A model generated the notes under the pieces. That model was not told the origin of the DNA. It saw only the letters and a list, made by a program, of their open reading frames with translations, and ran no database searches. From Betaproteobacteria bacterium (GTDB lineage: Bacteria; Pseudomonadota; Gammaproteobacteria; Burkholderiales; SG8-41), in NCBI GenBank assembly GCA_020028375.1, contig JAHZNX010000097.1, positions 1-8,060 of the forward strand: 8,060 bases of DNA. The letters run 5' to 3'. This document shows, in pieces, positions 1 to 6,440 of this stretch; the first letter of the stretch is position 1; every line of letters starts with the position of its first letter. A program made the translations under genes and the position numbers.

Positions 1-378
1 GATGTCCCACAGCGCGATGTCAATGCCCCCGATCGCGGCCATGACCTGCGGGCGCGCGCCGCGCGGCAGTGGCGGCGGCAGCCCGTCGCGCCCGCCCATG
101 CCGCCGGGCCGCGGTGACGTTAGGGCGAAAAGCTTCTCCCAGACCGCGACGCTCGCAGTCGCCTCCATGCCGCGGATCAACTCGCCGAAGCGCGCCTCCC
201 ACTCGCAGATCGCCTTCTGCGGTGAGCCGTGAATGGGGCCGCAGCCGACAATCCCGTCGTCGGTGCGCACCTCCACCAGGATGACGCTCGAATCCTTCAG
301 CTCCTCGTGCGCCGTCCACAGCACGTGCTCGAGCGGCACCGAGATCGGATGGGCTTTCACTTCGGCGATCTTGCTCAT
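1..378 (-). CDS. Mandelate racemase/muconate lactonizing enzyme family protein, N-terminal part
   Basis: Read on the minus strand from the ATG at 378-376, the frame stays open for 126 codons to the window edge, so only the N-terminal part is present. The translation begins MSKIAEVKAHPISVPLEHVL, continues with a strand ending VEVRTDDGIVGCGPI (residues 35-49), and reaches AAIGGIDIALWDI at 114-126. That last stretch is the hallmark joining the N-terminal capping domain to the barrel in the enolase superfamily MR/MLE group. These enzymes abstract a proton alpha to a carboxylate using Mg2+. The catalytic Lys/His and metal-binding acids lie in the barrel, outside the window, so the substrate (sugar acid, muconate, dipeptide or other) cannot be told. 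Residues 88-109 are a Gly/Pro/Arg-rich loop (PGGMGGRDG). No strong Shine-Dalgarno is visible, only a GAAG just before the start. The gene follows the transporter on the same strand after 140 bases. Confidence 0.85.
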   Translation of the reverse strand, partial: MSKIAEVKAHPISVPLEHVLWTAHEELKDSSVILVEVRTDDGIVGCGPIHGSPQKAICEWEARFGELIRGMEATASVAVWEKLFALTSPRPGGMGGRDGLPPPLPRGARPQVMAAIGGIDIALWDI

Positions 379-468
379 CGGTCTTCACTCATCAGCGGCC
401 TCAGACATGTCGTCATCAAGTATCGATATCATCGTTTCGGCCGCTCTGCGCGTCACCGGGGGTCACAT

Positions 469-486
469 CCCCGAACATGTTCGGGG
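469..486. repeat. Perfect 18-base palindrome between the transporter and the MR/MLE gene
   Basis: CCCCGAACATGTTCGGGG equals its own reverse complement. It lies 32 bases downstream of the transporter stop codon and about 90 bases upstream of the MR/MLE start. The right GGGG also forms GGGGCCCC (483-490), so it could pair either with the CCCC on its left or with the one on its right. On the left, GGGG at 458-462 can pair with CCCC at 469-472 around a short loop. No run of T follows on either strand, so a classical intrinsic terminator is doubtful. It could be a transcript-end hairpin, an extragenic palindromic repeat, or a dimeric regulator site for the MR/MLE gene. Confidence 0.55.
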
Positions 487-518
487 CCCCTGTTCCGCCC
501 CTCGACGCGCCCCATCAC

Positions 519-1766
519 TCAAATGAGCATGCCAACTACCGCGCCCGTCATCAGCGTGGCGATCGTGCCGGCCACGATGGAACGCAGCCCGAGCGCGACG
601 ATCTCATCGCGCCGCTCCGGCACCATGGCCGCCATGCCGCCGATCAGGATGCCGAGGCTACCGAAATTGGCGAAGCCGCACAGGCTGTAGGTCATGATGA
701 GGCGGCTGCGCGCGCCGAGCGCGTCGGCCGGCAGGCGCGCGAGGTCCACGTAGGCGATGAACTCGTTCAAGACCGTCTTGGTTCCCATCAGCGCCCCGGC
801 CGTGACCGCCTCCGTCCACGGCACGCCAGCAAGCCATACCAGCGGAGCCATCGCGTAGCCCAGCACGCGCTGCAGCGTGACCTGCGACCCGCCCCAATGC
901 GGCAGCAGGCCGAGCGCGAGGTTCACGAGCGTGACGAGCGCGATCAGCACGATCAGCATCGCCACGACCGCGAGCAGGAGCTGCAGGCCGTCGAGCGTGC
1001 CGCGCGTCACCGCGTCCATGCTGCTCCGCGCCGGCTGCGCTGGAAGGAGTTTGCCGGAAGTGGGCGCGCCGCGCGGCGGCACCATCACCGCCGCGATCAG
1101 GATCGCGGCGGGGGCGCTGATGATGGACGCCGACAGGATGTGGCCCAGGGCATCCGGCAGCACCGGGCCGAGGATCGCCGCGTAGAGCGCCATCACCGTG
1201 CCGGCGATGCCCGCCATGCCGGCGGTCATGACGATGAAGAGCTCGCCCCGGCTCATCTCCTTCAGGTACGGCCGCACGACGAGGGGCGCCTCCACCATGC
1301 CGACGAAGATGTTGGCCGCCGTGGAGAGCCCGACCGCGCCGCCCACGCCCATTGCCTTTTCCAGCACCGCAGCAAACGCGCGCACGACGGCGGGCAGCAC
1401 CCGCCAGTGAAAAAGGAGCGCGGACAGAGCGCTCACCACGAGGATCAGCGGCAGCGCGCGGAAGGCGAGGACAAAGCTCGACGTTCCGGGCTGCTCCGCG
1501 AACGGCTGCGGTCCGCCGCCGAGGAAGCCGAATACGAAGCGGGTTCCCTCCTGGGTCGCCTGTTCCAGCGCCGAAAGAAGCTCATTGAGTGCCAGGAACA
1601 CGTCCCTGAAGAGCGGCAGCTTGAGAAGCGCCGCCGCCAGCACGATCTGCAGAACCGCGCCGGAGACGACGATGCGCCACGGCACCGCCCGGCGGTCCTC
1701 CGACAGCAGCCACGCGATCAGGAAGAGAGCGATGAAGCCGAAGGCGCTTTGGAGGATATGAAGCAA
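519..1766 (-). CDS. CNT-family concentrative nucleoside transporter (NupC-like)
   Basis: A 415-residue inner-membrane protein of normal length for the CNT family, which imports nucleosides with H+ or Na+. Hydrophobic segments include about 5-22, 33-50, 98-120, 173-200, 211-230, 262-290, 305-325 and 395-413. Family signatures are in order: GLSTAANIFVGMVEAPL (146-162, helical hairpin 1), MTAGMAGIAGTVMALY (180-195), LMGTKTVLNEFIAY (326-339) and RLIMTYSLCGFANFGSLGI (355-373). The ribose-contacting Glu, Asn and Ser of the family are present as E335, N367 and S370. The nucleobase motif is GMVE (156-159), not the common GQTE, so substrate preference may differ. The start is unusual: TTG at 1766-1764 is the only workable one, because an in-frame TAA lies 30 bases upstream. 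No Shine-Dalgarno is seen, and a repeat ends two bases away. The N-terminus still aligns with family members from memory, so the protein seems whole. It lies downstream of cysS on the same strand. Confidence 0.9.
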   Translation of the reverse strand: MLHILQSAFGFIALFLIAWLLSEDRRAVPWRIVVSGAVLQIVLAAALLKLPLFRDVFLALNELLSALEQATQEGTRFVFGFLGGGPQPFAEQPGTSSFVLAFRALPLILVVSALSALLFHWRVLPAVVRAFAAVLEKAMGVGGAVGLSTAANIFVGMVEAPLVVRPYLKEMSRGELFIVMTAGMAGIAGTVMALYAAILGPVLPDALGHILSASIISAPAAILIAAVMVPPRGAPTSGKLLPAQPARSSMDAVTRGTLDGLQLLLAVVAMLIVLIALVTLVNLALGLLPHWGGSQVTLQRVLGYAMAPLVWLAGVPWTEAVTAGALMGTKTVLNEFIAYVDLARLPADALGARSRLIMTYSLCGFANFGSLGILIGGMAAMVPERRDEIVALGLRSIVAGTIATLMTGAVVGMLI

Positions 1767-1768
1767 TG

Positions 1769-1835
1769 GACAGGATGAACAGGATTAACAGTATTATTTC
1801 ATCGGTCTGATCTTGTTAATCTTGTTAATCCTGTC
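1769..1835. repeat. Inverted repeat of 9-base AGGAT-core units filling the cysS-transporter gap
   Basis: Arms 1769-1790 and 1814-1835 are 22 bases each and match as inverted copies at 20 positions, around a 23-base loop. Each arm is built of 9-base units of the form AACAGGATT or AACAAGATT. The right arm ends three bases from the cysS stop codon (1841-1839 on the minus strand), and the left arm ends two bases from the TTG start of the transporter. It could end or slow the cysS transcript or stabilise its 3' end, and it takes the place where a ribosome binding site for the next gene would lie. It is A/T-rich compared with its surroundings, which suggests it was acquired or amplified rather than derived from either gene. 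Confidence 0.75.
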
Positions 1836-1838
1836 TAT

Positions 1839-3221
1839 TCAACTGCGGCGCCAGATCGTACCCTTCGACGTGTCCTCCAGCGCGATGCCCGCAGCGAGCA
1901 GCTCTTTGCGGATGCGGTCGGCTTCGGCGAAGTTGCGGGCCGTCCTCGCGGCGGCACGCTCGGCGATGAGCGCCTCGATGCGCTGCGGCGTCAGCCCTTC
2001 GCCGGCCGGCAGTGCCTGCAGGAACTGCTCCGGCTTGCGCTGGAGCAATCCGAGGATTCCGGCCAGGGACTTCAACAGCGCCGCATCCCTGGCCGAGCGG
2101 CTCTTGTTCAGCTCGTTGGCGAGATCGAACAGCACCGCGACCGCCTCCGGCGTGTTGAAGTCGTCGTTCATCGCGTCGCGGAAGCGCTTCGCGTGCGGGT
2201 CGTTCCAGTCGACCGGTCCCGCCGCGGCTTCGAGGCCCTTCAGCGCCGTGTAGAGGCGGGTCAGCGCCTGCTTCGCGTCCTCCAGGTGCTGGTCGGAGTA
2301 GTTGAGCGCGCTGCGGTAATGGGCGCGAACGATGAAGAAGCGCACAACCTCGGCGTCGTAGCGCGCGAGCACCTCGCGCACGGTGAAGAAATTGCCGAGC
2401 GACTTCGACATCTTCTCGCTCATTTCACCCTTCTGCACGCGCACGAACCCGTTGTGCATCCAGTAGTTGACGAATTTCGTCTGGTTCGCGCCTTCGGATT
2501 GCGCGATCTCGTTCTCGTGGTGCGGAAACTGCAGGTCCTGCCCGCCGCCATGGATGTCGAAATGGTTTCCGAGCAGCGTGCTCGACATGACCGAGCATTC
2601 GATGTGCCATCCCGGACGCCCCCTGCCCCACGTCGATTCCCAGTAGGGTTCGCCTTCTTTTGCCGACTTCCACAGCACGAAGTCGAGGGGATCCTGCTTC
2701 CCGGGCAGGACGTCCACGCGCTCGCCGGCGCGCAGATCATCCAGCGACTTGCCGGACAGCTTCCCGTAGTCGGGGAACTTGCGCACCGCAAAGTTGACGT
2801 CGCCGCTCGGCGCGCGGTAGGCGAGGCCGCGGCGCTCGAGCAAGTCGATCATCTTTAACATGCCCGGCACGTGCTCGGTGGCGCGCGGCTCGAAATTGGG
2901 CTTTTCCACCCCGAGCGCGGCGCTGTCCTCGTCCATGGCGGCGATAAAGCGTGCGGTGAGCGCTTCGACCGCCTCGCCGCTTTCCTGTGCGCGCTTGATG
3001 ATCTTGTCGTCGATATCCGTGATGTTGCGCACGTAGGTCACGTCGTAGCCCGATGCCCGCAGCCAGCGTTGCACGACGTCGAACGCCACCAGCATCCGCG
3101 CGCCCCCCATGTGGATGTGGTCGTAGACGGTCATGCCGCAGACGTACATGCGCACCCGGCCGGGCGCCAACGGCACGAAATCCTGCTTTTCGCGAGCCAG
3201 GGTGTTGTAGATTTTCAGCAT
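1839..3221 (-). CDS. cysS: Cysteinyl-tRNA synthetase
   Basis: Class I aminoacyl-tRNA synthetase charging tRNA-Cys in the cytoplasm; 460 residues, close to the 461 of E. coli. It opens [15 protein letters not shown], as in relatives. Zinc ligands are in place: C28 (CGMTVYD), C209 (GWHIECS), H234 and E238 (PHHENE). [10 protein letters not shown] is at 66-75, [18 protein letters not shown] at 221-238, KMSKS at 270-274, and the helical tRNA-binding C-terminal region ends in GTIWRR, so the gene is complete. Two oddities: the HIGH motif reads HMGG (37-40), with the second His replaced by Gly, and QKGEMSEK before KMSKS appears to hold a four-residue insertion relative to E. coli. The substitution was checked in the DNA codons. 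An AGGA sequence lies a few bases before the ATG. It is transcribed divergently from the TPR-protein operon across a 187-base gap; no convincing promoter was found for it. Confidence 0.97.
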   Translation of the reverse strand: MLKIYNTLAREKQDFVPLAPGRVRMYVCGMTVYDHIHMGGARMLVAFDVVQRWLRASGYDVTYVRNITDIDDKIIKRAQESGEAVEALTARFIAAMDEDSAALGVEKPNFEPRATEHVPGMLKMIDLLERRGLAYRAPSGDVNFAVRKFPDYGKLSGKSLDDLRAGERVDVLPGKQDPLDFVLWKSAKEGEPYWESTWGRGRPGWHIECSVMSSTLLGNHFDIHGGGQDLQFPHHENEIAQSEGANQTKFVNYWMHNGFVRVQKGEMSEKMSKSLGNFFTVREVLARYDAEVVRFFIVRAHYRSALNYSDQHLEDAKQALTRLYTALKGLEAAAGPVDWNDPHAKRFRDAMNDDFNTPEAVAVLFDLANELNKSRSARDAALLKSLAGILGLLQRKPEQFLQALPAGEGLTPQRIEALIAERAAARTARNFAEADRIRKELLAAGIALEDTSKGTIWRRS

Positions 3222-3330
3222 GGTCCTGCCCGTCGCGCGCTCGCCCCGGCGTGCGAGGCGCCCTCCCCCCGATCAAGGCCACCCGCCGCGACAGCAGGCC
3301 ACTGCCGGCGGGAACGCGAAATTACGTAGT

Positions 3331-3358
3331 TTGAATTGCCCGGAGTTCTTGGTAAAAT
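3331..3358 (+). promoter_or_regulatory. Candidate sigma70 promoter for the TPR-ykuD-ppi-lpxH operon
   Basis: TTGAAT (3331-3336) and TAAAAT (3353-3358) are separated by 16 bases, and TGG directly before the -10 gives an extended -10 (TGn). The surrounding 60 bases are clearly more A/T-rich than the window. A start of transcription near 3365 would give a leader of about 45 bases. That leader contains a small inverted repeat, ATTTCA (3369-3374) with TGAAAT (3384-3389), and then the ribosome binding site GGGGAAAG (3392-3399). This is a motif match by eye, not a demonstrated promoter. Confidence 0.6.
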
Positions 3359-3408
3359 TTCTAGGATTATTTCACTAACCCACTGAAATTCGGGGAAAGT
3401 ATAGCACG

Positions 3409-4452
3409 ATGCTCCGCCCCGCCTTACGCCTGGCCGGGATCGTCGGGACCGTCGCCGTCGTCCTGCTCACCTCGGTTCCAGCGGCGGCTCAACGCGACGC
3501 GCTGCAGGAAGCGAGTCAGCTGTTCAAGCAGGGCCAGTACGAGCGCGCGCTCGAGCGCGTTGAGACCCATCTCAAGGCCAATCCCCGGGACGCGCGCGGG
3601 CGCTTCCTCAAGGGACTGATATTCGCGGAGCAGCGCAAGCCGAACGAAGCGATCAAGGTGTTCACGGAGTTGACCCAGGACTTCCCGGAACTGCCCGAAC
3701 CCTACAACAATCTTGCGGTGCTTTACGCGTCGCAGGGGCAGTACGAAAAGGCGCGTTCTGCGCTCGAGATGGCCATCCGCACGCATCCGAGCTACGCCAC
3801 GGCGCACGAGAACCTCGGGGACATCTACGCCAAGATGGCGAGCCACGCCTACGACAAGGCGCTGCAGCTCGACAAGGCCAATGCTCCGCTCCAGACCAAG
3901 CTCAGCCTGATCAAAGATATCTTCGTGGGCAGTGCACGCCCGCCGAAGCCCGAAGGCGCGAAGGCGGACGCGGCCAAGGTCGCCGTCGCAGCCCCCGTGC
4001 AGAAACCACCGGCGCCGGTCCCGCAGTCGCAGAGCGCGGCGCCCGCCCCGGTGGCAGCCAAGCCCGCTGCGGCCAAGCCCCAGGCCAAGCCCGTCGCCAA
4101 GCCATCCAGCAATCCCGAGGAGGTGTTGAGCGCGGTCAATTTGTGGGCAAAGGCATGGTCGGAAAACAATGTGGGAGGGTATCTCGCGCATTACTCTACC
4201 GACTTCAGGACGCCTAACGGCGAGGCCCGCAGCGACTGGGAGGCCCAGCGCAAGGCGCGCATCGCCAAGCCGCGCAAGATCCAGGTGGACGTCGAATCGC
4301 CCAAGGTCGTGTTCAACGACAGCGGCCGCGTGACGGTGACCTTTCGGCAGCATTACCGGTCGGATGCCCTCAGTGTCTCCAGCAATAAAACGCTGGTGAT
4401 GGTCAAGTCGGGAGACCGGTGGCTCATCCAGAGCGAGAAGGCCGGCAGTTGA
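3409..4452 (+). CDS. Exported TPR protein with C-terminal NTF2-like (Csd6-type) domain
   Basis: A 347-residue protein. Residues 1-27 form a signal peptide (basic start, hydrophobic core about 9-22, VPAAA before Gln28), so it is probably periplasmic. Residues 30-165 hold three to four tetratricopeptide repeats: a unit at 30-63 with FKQGQYERALERVETHLKAN, then 64-97, then 98-131 with PYNNLAVLYASQGQYEKA, then a degenerate unit at 132-165. Residues 176-236 are a flexible Ala/Pro/Lys linker with repeated AKP. Residues 237-347 are an NTF2-like domain homologous to the end of the next protein. TPRs suggest a scaffold for protein contacts; with its neighbour being a peptidoglycan enzyme, a role in wall remodelling is inferred, not shown. 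The start is supported by GGGGAAAG at 3392-3399 and the signal peptide. It is the first gene of the plus-strand operon, and its stop overlaps the likely start of the next gene. Confidence 0.9.
   Translation: MLRPALRLAGIVGTVAVVLLTSVPAAAQRDALQEASQLFKQGQYERALERVETHLKANPRDARGRFLKGLIFAEQRKPNEAIKVFTELTQDFPELPEPYNNLAVLYASQGQYEKARSALEMAIRTHPSYATAHENLGDIYAKMASHAYDKALQLDKANAPLQTKLSLIKDIFVGSARPPKPEGAKADAAKVAVAAPVQKPPAPVPQSQSAAPAPVAAKPAAAKPQAKPVAKPSSNPEEVLSAVNLWAKAWSENNVGGYLAHYSTDFRTPNGEARSDWEAQRKARIAKPRKIQVDVESPKVVFNDSGRVTVTFRQHYRSDALSVSSNKTLVMVKSGDRWLIQSEKAGS
4435..4452 (+). promoter_or_regulatory. Ribosome binding site and TTGA stop/start overlap deciding the ykuD-type gene start
   Basis: GAGAAGG (4435-4441) stands seven bases before TTG (4449-4451), which overlaps the TGA stop (4450-4452) of the TPR gene. 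This layout is typical of translational coupling. It favours TTG at 4449 over an upstream in-frame GTG at 4419, which has a poorer site and would add ten polar residues (starting HPEREG) ahead of the membrane segment. Confidence 0.65.
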
Positions 4453-5735
4453 AGCTCCAGGACCTGAGCGGCTCGCGCCCGCTTCGCTACGCGTTCGCGG
4501 CGCTGCTGCTGGTGGCGGTCTGCGCCTGCGCGCTCGTCATGAACGGCCGCTCCGGCCAGGCCGTGTCCGCAACGACCGCGGTCTCCGCCCCGTCGCTCAA
4601 GCGAGAGGACGCGGCGAGCGGGCCCGAGGCGCAGCTGTCGAGGACGCTGCACGAGGTCGGCAACCGCCGGCTCGACGCCGCCGTCTCCGAGATCGACAAG
4701 GCGATCCGGGATTATCCCAATTTCCGGCTCGCGCACCTGATCAAGGGTGATCTCCTGCTCGCCCGGGCGCGGCCGCTCACCACGGTGGGCAACGCATCGG
4801 GCGCGCCACTCGACCGGCTGGAGGAGCTGCGCGCGGAAGCGCGCGCGCGGCTCGCGCGCATCCAGCAGCAGCGCCCGGTCGGCCTCGTGCCACGCTACGT
4901 CGTCCAGATGCAGCCCGAGCAGCGGCACGTCCTGGTGGTGGACACGGCCCGGTCCACGCTCTACGTGTTCGAGAACCGCGGGGGCGAAGCGCGCTACGTC
5001 ACGGACTACTACGTCAGCATCGGCAAGAACGGGATCGACAAGTACCGCGAGGGCGACAACAAGACGCCGCTCGGGGTCTATCAAGTGACCGGCCGCATCT
5101 CGCGCGAGAAGCTGAACACCGACTACGGCAAGCTTGCCGAGCAATACGGCGTGGGCGCACTGCCGATCAGCTATCCCAATGAATGGGACCGCCGCAAAGG
5201 CCGCAATGGCTCCGGCATCTGGCTGCATGGCGTGCCCTTCGATACCTACAGCCGGCCGCCGCTCGCGAGCAACGGCTGCATCGCGCTCACCAACGAAGAC
5301 TTCACGGCGATTTCCCGAGAGGTGCAGATCGGGCTCACGCCGGTGATCATCGCAAACGGCGTGGACTGGGTCGCGTCCGGGGCCAGCGCGGCCTTGCGCG
5401 AGGAGCTCGCGCGGCACGTCGAGAGCTGGCGCCGCGACTGGGAGAACCGCGACACGGAGCAGTACCTCGCGCACTACGCCGGTAATTTCACGACTGGCAA
5501 GATGAGGCTTGCCCAATGGTCCAGGCAGAAGCGCAAGGTCAACGCGGGCAAGACCTGGATCCGGGTCGACCTCGACAAGGTGAGCATCTTCGCCTACCCG
5601 GGCCGGGACGACCTGGCGGTGGTGACGTTCGACCAGAATTACGCGAGCAACAATCTCGTCACCCAGATGCGCAAGCGCCAGTACTGGATACGGGAAGACG
5701 GCGTGTGGCGCATCCTCCACGAAGGTGCTGTTTGA
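4449..5735 (+). CDS. Csd6-type L,D-transpeptidase-fold (YkuD) protein with C-terminal NTF2-like domain
   Basis: A peptidoglycan enzyme of 428 residues from the TTG start, likely anchored in the inner membrane and facing the periplasm. Residues 11-31 are hydrophobic (signal anchor, or a signal peptide). Residues 60-105 form a helical, TPR-like unit (EIDKAIRDYPNFRLAHLIKG). The YkuD catalytic domain covers about 150-305, with VLVVDTARSTLYVF (161-174), NKTPLGVY (204-211), IWLHGVPFDTYSRPPLASNG (257-276) and Cys277. H260 and C277 are the expected catalytic pair. The motif reads SNGCIAL, without the Arg of the usual SHGCxR. Residues 315-428 match the C-terminal domain of the preceding protein. This architecture is that of Helicobacter pylori Csd6, described as an L,D-carboxypeptidase shaping the cell, and of Campylobacter Pgp2. 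So L,D-carboxypeptidase is possible as well as L,D-transpeptidase; the sequence alone cannot decide. It is coupled to the TPR gene and followed by a heptamer repeat. Confidence 0.9.
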   Translation: MKLQDLSGSRPLRYAFAALLLVAVCACALVMNGRSGQAVSATTAVSAPSLKREDAASGPEAQLSRTLHEVGNRRLDAAVSEIDKAIRDYPNFRLAHLIKGDLLLARARPLTTVGNASGAPLDRLEELRAEARARLARIQQQRPVGLVPRYVVQMQPEQRHVLVVDTARSTLYVFENRGGEARYVTDYYVSIGKNGIDKYREGDNKTPLGVYQVTGRISREKLNTDYGKLAEQYGVGALPISYPNEWDRRKGRNGSGIWLHGVPFDTYSRPPLASNGCIALTNEDFTAISREVQIGLTPVIIANGVDWVASGASAALREELARHVESWRRDWENRDTEQYLAHYAGNFTTGKMRLAQWSRQKRKVNAGKTWIRVDLDKVSIFAYPGRDDLAVVTFDQNYASNNLVTQMRKRQYWIREDGVWRILHEGAV

Positions 5736-5739
5736 CGGC

Positions 5740-5770
5740 AGGATTCAGGATCAAGGATTGAGGATTCAGG
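5740..5770 (+). repeat. Heptamer tandem repeat, four AGGATTC-type units
   Basis: Four 7-base units run head to tail, AGGATTC, AGGATCA, AGGATTG, AGGATTC, and a partial AGG follows. They begin five bases after the stop of the YkuD-type gene and end 44 bases before the cyclophilin start. The AGGAT core is shared with the repeats at 1769-1835 and 6931-7013. No inverted partner is seen here. Upstream starts for the next gene would translate this repeat, which argues against them. Confidence 0.75.
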
Positions 5771-5814
5771 CGTTCAAATTGCTGGGCGGCCAAGTTGCCG
5801 GCCAGTCTTTTGCC

Positions 5815-6405
5815 ATGGCCGCAACCCGAACAATCCTCGCCACGCTGACATTGCTTGCGGCTCTGCCCGCCGCGGCGGCGAATCCGCAAATCGAAATAAA
5901 GACTACCCTGGGCCCCGTGGTGATCGAGCTCTACCGCGACAAGGCTCCGCTCACGGTCGACAATTTCCTGCAGTATGTGAAGGACCGTCATTACGACGGG
6001 ACGCTCTTCCATCGGGTCATCCCCGGGTTCATGATCCAGGGCGGCGGCTACGGCCCCGATTTTGGCGAGAAGCCGGCGCGCAAGCCGGTGCGCAACGAAG
6101 CCGGCAATGGCCTCAGGAACGAGGCCGGGACGATCGCGATGGCGCGCACGTCCGACCCGCATTCCGCGACCGCCCAGTTCTTCATCAACGTCGCGGACAA
6201 CGAGTTTCTCAACTTCCGGTTTCCCACGCAGGAAGGCTACGGCTACTGCGTATTCGGGAAGGTGGTGAAGGGCATGGACGTGGTGAATCGCATCGTGAAG
6301 GTGCGCACCGGCTCCGGTCGGGGCGGACACCGCGATGTGCCGGTCGAGCCCGTCGTCATCGAAAGCGCCCGCCTCATCGAGACCGCCGCCAAACTCGCGA
6401 AGTAG
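5815..6405 (+). CDS. ppiA: Exported cyclophilin-type peptidylprolyl isomerase (PpiA-like)
   Basis: Catalyses cis-trans isomerisation of Xaa-Pro bonds and helps fold periplasmic proteins. 196 residues from the ATG at 5815. Residues 1-22 are a signal peptide (Arg5, hydrophobic core, LPAAAA), after which the mature domain begins [11 protein letters not shown]. Cyclophilin active-site signatures are [14 protein letters not shown] (65-78, catalytic Arg67), [10 protein letters not shown] (117-126) and [15 protein letters not shown] (143-157). ATG 5815 was chosen because it starts a clean signal peptide. A frame extension to a GTG at 5725 would read through the heptamer repeat and bury the signal. 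No clear Shine-Dalgarno precedes 5815, so initiation may be weak or rely on coupling. The length and motif order fit E. coli PpiA. It is followed after 35 bases by a cytoplasmic paralogue. Confidence 0.93.
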   Translation: MAATRTILATLTLLAALPAAAANPQIEIKTTLGPVVIELYRDKAPLTVDNFLQYVKDRHYDGTLFHRVIPGFMIQGGGYGPDFGEKPARKPVRNEAGNGLRNEAGTIAMARTSDPHSATAQFFINVADNEFLNFRFPTQEGYGYCVFGKVVKGMDVVNRIVKVRTGSGRGGHRDVPVEPVVIESARLIETAAKLAK

Positions 6406-6440
6406 CGGTCGGTAATCACCCTTCCCCCTTCACTCGGAAC

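Noticed and set aside
20..388. Minus-strand frame of 122 codons overlapping the MR/MLE gene start
   Set aside because: Arg/Gly/Ala-rich without motif; the neighbouring minus frame gives the MR/MLE hallmark.
469..486. LexA (SOS) box in the palindrome
   Set aside because: GAAC and GTTC are two bases apart; the Bacillus-type box needs four, and betaproteobacterial LexA uses a CTGT-type site.
469..490. Rho-independent terminator for the transporter
   Set aside because: No T run follows the stem on the minus strand, so I list it only as a palindrome.
477..1778. Open frame of 433 codons on the plus strand opposite the transporter
   Set aside because: Its product is a His/Arg/Asp/Glu-rich string with no domain, and the minus strand encodes a clear CNT transporter. 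High GC in third positions keeps such antisense frames open.
4419..4448. GTG start at 4419 for the YkuD-type gene
   Set aside because: It would overlap the TPR gene by 34 bases and lacks the well-spaced GAGAAGG that TTG 4449 has. It remains possible.
4353..5720. Minus-strand frame of 455 codons opposite the YkuD-type gene
   Set aside because: No recognisable domain, and composition is typical of an antisense shadow; the plus strand has H260/C277 and the full YkuD motif order.
5725..5814. GTG start at 5725 for the exported cyclophilin
   Set aside because: It would translate the heptamer repeat and put about 30 residues in front of a clean signal peptide.
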